From Lachnospiraceae bacterium (lineage in GTDB: Bacteria > Bacillota > Clostridia > Lachnospirales > Lachnospiraceae): a stretch of 64,000 nt of DNA. A program made the position numbers and the translations under genes. The notes under the pieces were generated by a model. The model saw only the letters and a program-made list of their open reading frames with translations, was not told the DNA's origin and did no database searches. Shown here piece after piece: positions 7,993 to 18,300 of this stretch (the stretch's first letter is position 1; every line of letters begins with the position of its first letter). The stretch spans positions 1 to 64,000 of the forward strand of contig JAFXFO010000009.1 of assembly GCA_017520425.1 (NCBI GenBank), given 5' to 3'.

Positions 7993-9710
7993 TTACATAA
8001 TATTAACTCTTTCCTTAAATTCATTGGCATGTTTTCTGGATACATGTACGGTTACTTTTCCGGGCAGTGTGGCCATAAGGGTCCGATCCACATCCGGCGT
8101 GATGCTGAGTACCTTTGCCAGATTCAACAATGTAGATTTGGAAACACGCAAAAAGTTCTTATTTGAATAAAGTTCCTCCAATTGACTAAGGGTCTTTTTG
8201 ATTTCATAACGGCCGGATTTCATAACGGCAATGGTTTTACGATTTTCCGATTCAAAAAGAAGAATGTTTTCCAACGGGACTTTTAGCAGGCTGTTGTCCT
8301 TTTGGACAAAAAGGGTTTCCTGTGCCTTAGTATTTCCGGATGCAGACTGCTCCGGTTCCAAAGATGCATTTGGTCTGCTTTCTAAAGATGCTATAAGTTC
8401 ATTCCGATTGCTGATTAAGGAAATAGCGATAGCCAGTCGGGATATATAGCGTTTAAGGATGCTGTTATATACGCTTGGGCCGTCATAGCCTACAACCGCA
8501 TGACCGATGATTTGATTATTAAAGGTCATGGGCAGAATGTGAAGGTTCTTGGATTCATTTTTCAGCAGGTGGCGGGGATATAAATCCCGGCTTTCAAAAA
8601 GAATGGGTTCATCCTCCCACACATGGTTTCTGGCATAAATGCATCGGGAAGTGGTTGCACTTTCCCTGATATGGAAGGCAAGGAAGCTCTTATCCTGTAT
8701 CAGATAAGAGGAATGCAGAATAATCGGGTGAAGCTCTTTATAATCTTTGCAGCTACAGAGCTTTTCTTCCAGTTCACTGTTTTTATAATAAATTTCAGCC
8801 ATACGATGCTTTTCGTGAAGTTCTAATTGAAGGCGGATATCATGGGGCTTACGATCACCGCAACCGCAGCTCATACCGGTAATAATATTGCATTTTGGTG
8901 GAGTGATTTGAGGTTCCTCGCAACCGGTAATCAGTGTATGTAAACGATTCATAACCAAGCGACCATGGTGCTCCGCATTGCTTGGATAAGTGGTAATGGA
9001 CAGGACGTTATTGCGGGAATCTCTTCTGGCATCAAAGCCCGTAACAATGATATCTTCAGGTACCCGGATACCATACTTAGCCAAGGCTTTGATAAAAAAG
9101 AAGGCTACAGTATCGTCCTGACAGATTACGGCATCGGGTTTTTCCACCAGATTGTAGGCGATATCCTTGGCCAGCGCTTCTCCGCATTCCATCCAGTAAC
9201 CGCCGTATATCAGATTATCATCCGTACAGGGTAAGCCATGCTTTTCCATAGAGTTCATAAAGCCCACATCATTTCCCAGGGGCTGGTTTGCTTCTCCCCC
9301 CAGAAAGTAAAGGGTTTCACAGCCATGTTCTTCAATGACATGATCTGTAAGAGTTTCTATACCAATGCGGTTATCCGGTTGGTAGGTTTCGGGAAAAAAC
9401 TGAGAGTCGCCTAGTACAATAACCGGTTTCTTGCAGTTTTTATGAATAAAGCTTTCTAACATATTTCCTAAAGATTTCAGTGCAGAGAAGGAACTCTGAA
9501 AAAAACCACGCCGTCATATTGTTCAAAATCAATGAGTCCATAGATTTCTTCTTCCTTTTTCGTATGAATCTCATCCAGTAAGGGCATGGAAAAGACAAAG
9601 GTGTGATACCCCAGCTTATTGGCTTGCTTCTCAATTCCCACTATAAACTCATCCCGATAATCCTCTGTAATATCGGCCATAATAACACAAATCTTTTTAA
9701 TTTGATTCAT
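7993..9710 (-). pseudogene. Binding-protein-like sensor with LytTR DNA-binding domain, frameshifted
   Basis: Two reading frames join into one protein of about 572 residues. Frame one starts at ATG 9710 (AAGGAG site) with MNQIKKICVIMADITEDYRDEF and reaches YDGVVFF. A seven-base A run on the plus strand (9499-9505) then shifts the frame, and the protein continues at QSSFSALKSLGNMLESF to the end. The N-terminal 300 residues look like a LacI/periplasmic-binding-protein sensor (VPEDIIVTGFD, SITTYPS). The middle is of GAF type or unknown, and the C-terminal 100 residues (LLFESENRKTIAVM, FLRVSKSTLLNL, VHVSRKHANEFK) are a LytTR domain. One extra base would restore the frame, so it may be a recent mutation, phase variation or a sequencing error. 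It may control nifJ and the divergent surface proteins. Confidence 0.75.
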
Positions 9711-9751
9711 GGGTATCTCTCCTTTTCTTATGCATAAGTTCCCTTAACTCC

Positions 9752-9780
9752 GTTATAGTGCATTTGTGGCACGTTGTCAA
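9752..9780 (-). promoter_or_regulatory. Promoter of the LytTR-regulator/nifJ operon
   Basis: On the minus strand TTGACA (9780-9775), a 17-bp spacer and TATAAC (9757-9752) form a near-consensus sigma-A promoter 42 bp upstream of the regulator start. The spacer holds AACGTGCC, one base different from the AACATGCC boxes found at 9871-9899, so the regulator may bind its own promoter. Confidence 0.7.
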
Positions 9781-9870
9781 TATGGTTTGCCTTACGATGT
9801 AGAAGTAAGGTGCCGAATAGAAAACATGAATTTCTAACCTTTAAGAAGTGGAATTTCATGCATTAAAAAC

Positions 9871-9967
9871 GGCATGTTATACAGGCGAAAAGGCATGTTG
9901 TGCTGATAATGCTACATCTAGTGCATAGACGATTGTGAAATCACTATATTTAGTGTATGGTTATAAT
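9871..9967 (+). promoter_or_regulatory. Direct-repeat LytTR-like box and promoter of the surface-protein operon
   Basis: GGCATGTT occurs at 9871-9878 and again at 9892-9899, a period of exactly 21 bp, the spacing typical of LytTR-domain binding sites. A TATAAT box lies at 9962-9967 with no good -35 hexamer at 17 bp, as expected for an activated promoter. A third imperfect copy (GGCACGTT, 9768-9775) lies inside the divergent promoter. The rest of the 331-bp gap shows only loosely repeated TAGTGCAT/TAGTGTAT words. Binding is inferred. Confidence 0.5.
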
Positions 9968-10041
9968 GGATGATAATATTTAGAATGGTATAAATATTGC
10001 CTGTTTATAAAGTATTCTGCTCGAGAAAGGGAGAAAAACAA

Positions 10042-13000
10042 ATGAAGAAGAATCGTAGGATTATGACGTATCTGGCATACCTTACCATGGTGGCAGTTTT
10101 GCTTGCAAATATGCCGCTGGGAGTGTCTGCAAGCGTAATGCTTCCGGATGATACTATAGAGTATATCAAGGGGACGGCAGACGATACATCCAAGGATGCA
10201 GCTGAGAAGGATATGAATACCTATTCTATCAACTATGATCCCAATGAAGGTGTCATTACCTACGGTACAGTGGGAAAAGTAGGTGCATGTGAGGAAAATG
10301 ACACCAACAATGAAGTGTACAGGGGAAGTAAGTTTAAAAAATTTCCTTCTGATTATGAGAATTTAACCAATGCTGACGGTACGCTTATGTTCCCCGGTTG
10401 CACGCAGCCCGGATATGATTATACGGCTATGTTGACTTATGCCATTGATACGGAGGCCAACAATAACGCTGCCGGCAGGGACTCTTATGAAATTCGTATA
10501 GAGGAAGGTGTATATTATTTTGCAGGAGCCCTGAAGGTTTGGGGACAGTTTAGTTTAAACGGTGTATACGGCAAGACGGTATTTGTCTGTGAGAAGAATG
10601 CAGAGGGAACCCTGTTTAAGGCAGCTACAAGCAATACCTATTATTCTGGTGTCAGCATTACGGATATTACCTTTGTGGCAAGGGGTGCTCATGATAGCTT
10701 TGAACCGACAAAGTCCGCTGCGGAAATCCATGGAAAGACATTGGATATGAGAATCGACCCGGTAGAAGATTATAACTGTTTCCAGGGCATGAACATCTCC
10801 TGGTCTACCATTAAGAATTGTACGATTTCCGGTTTCGCGGCACCTTTGTCCGGTGTAAAGGGGCATATGTGTTCCCGTATTCAGAAAAATACCTTTGGTC
10901 CCTGTATTGTGGCACTACATGGTTTACATTTTATAGATTGCTTTATTTATGACAATTACTTCATGGGCACAGCCATTCTTCGGGATACCAATCCCAAGGA
11001 AGGTGTGGATAAGCATATGGATTTGCCTTTGTTTACCACCGGTATCGGCCCAAATCTGACCACCATTAACAACAATTATATTAAGAACTTTTTCTATGGG
11101 AAGGGAGAGTCCGATACTTACGGCGTAGCTTATACCAATAATACCTATGACCATGTTTACGGTATTGAGTTTTTTACGGCAGGAGATTCCACAAATCCGG
11201 TTTCTCAATGTTTATTTAAGAACAATACCTATAAGGATATTGCGGCATTCTTTGAAGGATTGGGCTATACACCCTACACCTCTGAAAACACAGGGGAAAA
11301 TGCTTATGTGATTCACGCTCTTTCCTATGACCACAATGATAATATCAGCGGAAAATCCTTTAATAAAGTGCAAGCGGATAACAAGGCTTATATTATTGAT
11401 TTGGCCGGTGGTACTACGATTACCCAGTGTAAATTTGAAGAAACGGATATGGCAGATACGGAGCTGTTCCGTTTCGGATATACGAGCAATGCTGTAAGAG
11501 ATAAAGGCAGTACAGGGACTCAGATTTTGGATAATGCTTATGAGATTGACTCTTATCAGAAGGATGATATTTTCAGAGATAATATCAATCTAAAAAATAA
11601 TGGCTTGAAAGCAGAGTGGGATACCAAGTATTTCCTTTCCAGGAAAACTTCCAAGGAAGCGTGCATCTACTACAGCCCGGATGGTTGCATTAAGATTGAT
11701 ATGTCCTGCTTCTTTGATCCGGACAACAACGAGACATTGGGCTATAAGGCTTTATCAAATAAGGTGGGCGCGGATGAAGCGACCCTTAACAATACGGTAG
11801 CACAGCAATATTACAAGGATATTAAGGCAGGCAAAAATATAGTGTACCTGTCTGATTTTGGTGCCACTGCAGACGATGGTGTCAGCGACAGTATGAATAT
11901 TCAAAAGGCTTTTGATACAATCGCGGAAACAGGGGATATTTTGGTAGTAGAGGGAACCTATAATATAACCACCCCTATTTTGCTACGTGGCGGAAAAACC
12001 TATCGTGTAGTAGGTAATGGCGGAAAGGAAAGCCAGAACAAAGAGCAAGTGGCAGGTGGCTTCTGTCTGAATGTACAGGATGCTACATTGGTGAAGACCG
12101 GAGCTTTCGTACAGGATAAGGATGATACCGGCAAAGTAAGCGGTTATTTTTGGAACATTAATATGAACCCCAATAATATCGGTCAGGGTCTTAAGTGCAT
12201 AGAACGTACAGGTACAGCCTTTTATCAGGTACGTTTTGATAAAATGCTTTTTACGGACTATCGCATGGGCTATATGGAAACGGTTTTTGAGGAATGTACC
12301 TTTACCGATTCCATTATCCAGGGCGGATATAGCCAATATAATCCTTCCGGTTTGATGAAGAGATGTATTTTTGAGTCTTCTGTTTTGAGACATACCTATT
12401 ACACAGGAAGCTTGTGTGATTACGGTATCGGATATACCTATGCCTATTTCTTAAAAGATACGGATTTTGTACAGTCCACCATGCGAGGGAACTGGGTAGA
12501 ATTTGCCCAGATGAGTAATGGTTTCCGCTTTAACGGGGATGGTAATTCCCTCTATACCGGCAATATATGGGACTATGTGTGGAATTTCCAGTTTGGACGG
12601 AATGACATATTCACAGGCAATAATCTGACGCATAATGCTACCACTAGTGTAACCAATCATCTGGCTGGTCCGGATAACGTAGCCCGTGACAAGTGGACCT
12701 CGGAAATCAGTGCAGGCAATATTACCTCCATGCATGTATCCGATGGTGTCAAAATCGTAGGTAATGTATTCAGTGACGGCAGCAGTCAGTATACCACATA
12801 TTTTAACTTTGACGGACGTACCACCGTTTATAGCAATGGCGGAAAGCCGGCCACCTCTATTTCCAATGCAAGAATTGCCGGTAATCTGACCGGAGGTGCG
12901 GCAAATGCCAAGGAAATGGTTCAAGTGCTTTGTTCCGATACCTTAGTGAAAGAGAATTGCCGGAATAATCAGATTGATTTAACCTCCATGGCGAAAAGCA

Positions 13001-15273
13001 AGAAGTATATCCCGGATACACAAGCCTATGCCTACAGCCCTGCGAACTACAAAGAAGCTATGATTCCCGGCACGATTGCCTGGCTGTGGGGAAGTGAAGA
13101 TTCGGCACTGTATTATTATGGGGAAGAAGGAACACCCAAGGCTTTACAGGCACAGCCTCGTAAAACATTGGATTTTGATTTGAGTTATAAACTGGAAAAT
13201 ACCGGTGGAGACCAAAACAATGGATTGACCGTTTATGAATACGATTTTGTAAACAATGACAAGCTGGTGATTACGGATGAAACCGGTAATAAGACGGAAG
13301 AAGCAGGGGATATTGTTACTTCCTATAAGGACAGGGCTGCTTTTGTTTCACCATTTAATGAAACCTATATGGAACCGGTGGTTACTTTGATTCCGGGTGA
13401 AGAAAGTCCGGCTTCACAGTTGAGGAAAGTATTGTATTCCGAATCCGTTTATTTGAACAGTGAACCCAATGCCAATAAGGGATTAAGCACCCTTCCCCCG
13501 GTTTATCTGTTTGCGGATGAGGAACTGGTAAATAGGTATATTACTTTTACGGCAGACTTTACCGCACCACTGGGAACGAATCCTGTGGGAGATTATCCGG
13601 CCATTATTTACGGTGAGGATGATAATTATTATTACGGCGTGATACCGGGCTTGCAGAACAGCTATGCATTACGTAAGCGCAGCTTTAAGATAGAAAAGAG
13701 TGAAAATGGTAAGATTCATGGTACCAACAATAATAACGGAGGTGTATTGCCCTGTGATAAGGGAACAATGAATAAAGCAACCTCCACAGATGTCTCTGCA
13801 GCAGGTGCAGGCAAGTCCGGAAATAATGTAAACGGTAATGTTTATTTTGATGGATTGGACGAAGAAGCCACCAAGGATAACACCGGCATAGTGAATTATG
13901 ACCCTACGAATTTAAATACCCCTGTGATGGGCATGAAAGTGGAATGTAAATACGGTTACACCCAGAATGCCGTAGAAATATTTGTAGTATTTGATTTTGG
14001 TGATTCTTATGTGCCGAAGGATACTGCGAAGAAGCTGACAGAGAGGAAGATTTCTCTGGGAACCTTTTCCATTGAAAATATGAATACTTTACCCGGTATC
14101 ATGTTCTTTACGGATGCGTGGATTGAGAATGTTTCCTATGCCATCGACGAGGATTTTGACCGTGATGAAATAACAGAGATTCATCCGGGAGAGGACGAGG
14201 AAGAAACCTGTACCCATCCCTTTACGGAATATATCCGTGTGAAGCCTACCTGTACCACAGATGGCTATGATTCCTATATTTGCAGTAATTGTAAAGTGAC
14301 CCTGTCTTATGTGGAATTAAAGGCGGCGCATGACTTTACGGAAGAGATTATAGCACCTACTTATGAGGCTCAGGGATACACCTTATGTACCTGTGAGGTA
14401 TGCGGACATACGGAAAAGAAGGATTATACAGACAAATTGGTGCCTACACCTACGCCTACCGCAGTACCCACGGCAACATCCACGGTAGCACCTACAGCAA
14501 CACCCGCAGTAGTACCTACGGCAACACCCACGGTAGCGCCTACGGCAACGCCAACGGTAGCACCTACAGCAACACCCACGATTGCGCCTACGGCAACGCC
14601 CACAGCGACTCCGACAGCAGAGCCGGTGCCCACCCCTACATTGGAACCTACCCCTACTCCGAAGCCGGATAATATCATAAGCGGTATTGTAACGAATACA
14701 ACCTACTATGTGGACGATACCATCAGCTTCACGGCTATCGGCGATGATATGAATATTACACCTACAGAAAATGCACTTCGCTATGTACCCGTGAGCTGGA
14801 AGGTAAATCCTCACGGAAGCTGGGAGAACGCACCTTATACGGCAAGCTTTCGCATTGCTTCAGCAGGTGACTATACCCTGTATGTAACGTATATGGAGCA
14901 GGAATATTGGAACGGAAAGTGGAATAATACAGGCAGAACCGATGTGGCAAGTGTGGCATTTACCGTGATGGACAAGCCGGCAGAACCTACAGCTGAGCCC
15001 ACGGCGACACCTACGGCAGAACCGGAAGCAACTGCTTCCCCTGCGCCTACCGTAGCACCCACTTCAGCGCCTACAGCGGCTCCAACCATGGCGCCGCCTC
15101 AGGTAACAGCAGTACCTACAGCCGCACCGGAAATCGAAACCATTCCCACATATCCTATTGATAAGAGTCCTCAAACGGGACAGGAGGATATGATGTTATT
15201 ATGGTGCGGTATGGCTCTTATAGCGGCCGGAAGTTTAGCCGGATATGTATTTGTGAGAAGAAAACGCAGATAG
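10042..15273 (+). CDS. Giant cell-wall-anchored beta-helix surface protein 1 (1743 aa)
   Basis: A signal peptide (residues 1-31, ending LGVSA) is followed by long Asn/Gly/Tyr-rich beta-helix regions. One, near residues 600-650 (FGATADDGVSDSMNIQKAF, GTYNITTPILLRGG), matches the start of pectate-lyase-3-type right-handed beta helices. A lectin-like domain follows, then a CxxC module with PTCTTDGYDSYIC and CEVCGH (about 1389-1463), a Pro/Thr/Ala linker (1467-1543), an Ig-like domain (1546-1643), a second linker, and SPQTG with a membrane helix and RRKRR tail. SPxTG-type signals are used by class B-like sortases of clostridia. ATG 10042 has an AAAGGGAG site. The likely role is adhesion to, or attack on, glycans at the cell surface; catalytic residues are not identified. 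Confidence 0.85.
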   Translation: MKKNRRIMTYLAYLTMVAVLLANMPLGVSASVMLPDDTIEYIKGTADDTSKDAAEKDMNTYSINYDPNEGVITYGTVGKVGACEENDTNNEVYRGSKFKKFPSDYENLTNADGTLMFPGCTQPGYDYTAMLTYAIDTEANNNAAGRDSYEIRIEEGVYYFAGALKVWGQFSLNGVYGKTVFVCEKNAEGTLFKAATSNTYYSGVSITDITFVARGAHDSFEPTKSAAEIHGKTLDMRIDPVEDYNCFQGMNISWSTIKNCTISGFAAPLSGVKGHMCSRIQKNTFGPCIVALHGLHFIDCFIYDNYFMGTAILRDTNPKEGVDKHMDLPLFTTGIGPNLTTINNNYIKNFFYGKGESDTYGVAYTNNTYDHVYGIEFFTAGDSTNPVSQCLFKNNTYKDIAAFFEGLGYTPYTSENTGENAYVIHALSYDHNDNISGKSFNKVQADNKAYIIDLAGGTTITQCKFEETDMADTELFRFGYTSNAVRDKGSTGTQILDNAYEIDSYQKDDIFRDNINLKNNGLKAEWDTKYFLSRKTSKEACIYYSPDGCIKIDMSCFFDPDNNETLGYKALSNKVGADEATLNNTVAQQYYKDIKAGKNIVYLSDFGATADDGVSDSMNIQKAFDTIAETGDILVVEGTYNITTPILLRGGKTYRVVGNGGKESQNKEQVAGGFCLNVQDATLVKTGAFVQDKDDTGKVSGYFWNINMNPNNIGQGLKCIERTGTAFYQVRFDKMLFTDYRMGYMETVFEECTFTDSIIQGGYSQYNPSGLMKRCIFESSVLRHTYYTGSLCDYGIGYTYAYFLKDTDFVQSTMRGNWVEFAQMSNGFRFNGDGNSLYTGNIWDYVWNFQFGRNDIFTGNNLTHNATTSVTNHLAGPDNVARDKWTSEISAGNITSMHVSDGVKIVGNVFSDGSSQYTTYFNFDGRTTVYSNGGKPATSISNARIAGNLTGGAANAKEMVQVLCSDTLVKENCRNNQIDLTSMAKSKKYIPDTQAYAYSPANYKEAMIPGTIAWLWGSEDSALYYYGEEGTPKALQAQPRKTLDFDLSYKLENTGGDQNNGLTVYEYDFVNNDKLVITDETGNKTEEAGDIVTSYKDRAAFVSPFNETYMEPVVTLIPGEESPASQLRKVLYSESVYLNSEPNANKGLSTLPPVYLFADEELVNRYITFTADFTAPLGTNPVGDYPAIIYGEDDNYYYGVIPGLQNSYALRKRSFKIEKSENGKIHGTNNNNGGVLPCDKGTMNKATSTDVSAAGAGKSGNNVNGNVYFDGLDEEATKDNTGIVNYDPTNLNTPVMGMKVECKYGYTQNAVEIFVVFDFGDSYVPKDTAKKLTERKISLGTFSIENMNTLPGIMFFTDAWIENVSYAIDEDFDRDEITEIHPGEDEEETCTHPFTEYIRVKPTCTTDGYDSYICSNCKVTLSYVELKAAHDFTEEIIAPTYEAQGYTLCTCEVCGHTEKKDYTDKLVPTPTPTAVPTATSTVAPTATPAVVPTATPTVAPTATPTVAPTATPTIAPTATPTATPTAEPVPTPTLEPTPTPKPDNIISGIVTNTTYYVDDTISFTAIGDDMNITPTENALRYVPVSWKVNPHGSWENAPYTASFRIASAGDYTLYVTYMEQEYWNGKWNNTGRTDVASVAFTVMDKPAEPTAEPTATPTAEPEATASPAPTVAPTSAPTAAPTMAPPQVTAVPTAAPEIETIPTYPIDKSPQTGQEDMMLLWCGMALIAAGSLAGYVFVRRKRR
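14443..14670 (+). repeat. Pro-Thr-Ala coding tandem repeat
   Basis: An in-gene tandem array with a period of roughly 24 bases encodes repeated PTVAPTAT-type units linking the CxxC module to the Ig-like domain of surface protein 1. Such arrays change length easily by slippage. Long open frames on both strands through this stretch are artefacts of the repeat. Confidence 0.85.
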
Positions 15274-15300
15274 TGTAAAAATAAAAAATCGGAGGCAAAT

Positions 15301-18300
15301 ATGAAAAGAACGAAAGCATTATTCAGAGGATTGAGCTTCATCATGATGTTGTGCTTACTTCTGCAGATGATTCCTATGGAAGCATTTGCAGTGGCACCGG
15401 ATGCTGACCAGATTCAGTCCGCACCCTTTCCCGTTAATTATGATCCCAATGACGGAATGATTCACTATGGTCATTCAGGTGAGGTGGGATTCAGACCGGA
15501 GAATGATACCAATAACATCTATGAAGCAGATGATAAGGTGATTTATTTCCCGGATGATGTGATTAACGAAAGGGACGAAAACGGAAATCCTTTATTCCCC
15601 GACTATAATCCCGGCAATGCCTATTATGATTATACGGACATGTTCAATCGGGCCATGGCAAAGTCCAAAGAGCAGGGAAATGCAGAGATTTTTGTAAATC
15701 CGGGTGTGTTTTATTTTACAGGTTCTGTGTATTTAAATAGTGGAACCAGTATTAATGCAGAAGCCGGAAAAACAGCATTTGTTATTAAGCCAAACTATCA
15801 GGATAAGGACGGAAATCCGGTAGATGTTACCGGTTTCTTTACCAACCCTAATTTGAATGAAACCTATGCATGGTATCAGGGAGGAATCGGCGATCTTATT
15901 TTCGTTGTGGAAGGTACTCATGATGCCTTTAAACCTACCAGTTCGGTACAGACCATTATGGATAATCTCTGTAGTGATCAGGTGAACGCAGTAAAGGATT
16001 TTTCATTATTCTATCGCATTCGTATGAAATATAGTGGCATAGATAATATTGCGCTCAGTGGATTTCATGCATTTATGCGCTGGACCTTTACAGATATGCT
16101 GACCCGTGTAACCAGTGTTACGGTAGGACCTACCAGATTGGTTTACCATGGTGTCCAGACCAACGATGCATTTTTCTATGATTGTTATTACTACGGTGGA
16201 TATTTTACAGAGGATGACTTACATGAAATCCCTGTTTTCCAGATAAATTTCAGTATGGGTACCACGGTATTCGCCAATTCTTACCTTGGGAATTACTATT
16301 TTTCCCATAGTGGTGCAGGATGTTGGTGTCCTCATACCACCTATTCGAATCTGACACTGGAGAGAGTTTGTAATTTTGTTATAGATACTACAACAGTTTC
16401 CTCTTCTGTCAGCGGATGCTTGTTTAAAGATGGTGCATACAACGATATTAAGAAATATTTTGAGTCCCAGGGGTTAACGCCTTATGACCATGCTACCAGA
16501 TACTATGACCATACTGCGAAGAAATGGGTATATCCCGGTACCGGTTATGTGATTCGTGACAATATAGTGGGTGACAATGCCTACGACAGAAAGCACAGTG
16601 CCAACCACTGGGACGGACAGATGCTGACTATGATTCAGTTACATAGTGGTATTGCCTTTACCCAGAACAAGATTCAGTGTGATTCTTTGGATTGGACGAC
16701 TTTGGTGCGATTGACGGATTCGGAGTGGTCTTCCAGATATGATGCCCGTAGAAATGCAACCAACTTGCAGTTTTCGGACAATGCCTTTGAAATCCGTGAG
16801 TGGGATTATGGGAACCTGATGGTGGATGACTGGAGAGGTGGCAAACCCTATACGGAAGGCTGGCATGACAATACCATCATCGTATGGGGAGAAAGAGGCT
16901 GGAAAAATGATGATGGCACACCTGCCATGGGCTGGGTCGGCGCAGAGGGACCGGAACCCGTGTGCTGGCTGAAGGATGGCGTTTATGTTTCCACAGAACT
17001 GGAAAGATATATTGATTTGTCCGCTTTCTTAGACAAGAATAAGCCTACGGCAGGTTATGCTGCATTGGGTGCAGTAGGTGCTGATGAGCAGGGACTTTGG
17101 GATGCAGGCCTGGAAGATCAGTATTATAAGGATTTGCATTCCGGCAACTATGAAATCTTATCTTTTGTAGATGATTTTGGCGGTTTTAATTGGAATACCA
17201 GCAGTAATCATGAGAAGCTTCAGGAAGCCTTTGACTATGTGGCGACTCATGATGATGCGATTCTGTATATTGAAAGCGGTACATATCGTACGGATAAGCC
17301 CATTGTACTTCGTGGCGGTGCAACCTATCGGGTAGTCTTTAATGGTGAAATCAGAGCCAATAAGACTACGGATATGGATGGTGCGGGTATCTTTGTTATG
17401 AGCGGAGATGATAATGAACCGATTAAGGGTTATTTCATTGAAGCTAATTTGTACATGCAGGATACCAATTCCAGTGGTTTCTATAATGTGAATTTTGATG
17501 ATTTTTATATGAAGGTACATAGTATTGCCCGTGGTGTAGGTGCATTTACCAACTGTAAGCTTACGGATACCATCCTTCATGAAGGTCAGATTCAGTATAA
17601 TGATTACGGATTTTTCTATAAAACCGTTACCAACAATACTTTGGTAAAGAATGTTTACGGTACATCCAGTACCGGTGTGGAAGGTGCAGACGGATATACA
17701 CCCGGTGATATCAACTATAAGTATTTCATATCATCCTCTGATTTCACCAAATCCACCTGGAGAGGCTGTTGGCTGGAGTTCGGCCAGTTCTCCAACGGTA
17801 AGACCTTAACCGGTGCAGGTAATAGTGTATATCGCGGTAATATTATTGACTATACCTATAACTACAGCTTCGGTAAGAATGACGTGGTTTGCGGAAATAC
17901 CATGACCAGAGCGAATTACGGTTCCATCGTGAATCATATGGAGAATTCTAATTTCCCCATTGATAAGCCGGATGTTTTGAAAGACAAGCCTATGATTATG
18001 TTCCATGTGAGCGATGGCTTGCGACTGATTGGTAACACGGATTTAGGAGCTATGAATCCTCAGACACATTTCATTGAGTTTGACAGTCCGGGTATCAGCT
18101 ACAAGGATGCAAATGGGAATATCGTGAAATCCATTTCTAACGTACGTATTGCCGGTAATGTGGTATATACGATAACAGGGGGTGAATACAAGCAGAATAT
18201 ACCGGTGATGCCCTTTGATAAAGCGGATAATGTGGTATTTGAAAACTGTAAGAACAACCAGATTCTCCTTCACCACTGGTACCTGAGAGATCAGGTAGAC

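Noticed and set aside
14383-14814. Long open frames on other strands in the Pro/Thr repeat, such as a VGVAVGATVG protein
   Set aside because: They arise from the repetitive codon pattern of the surface gene and have no starts with ribosome binding sites.
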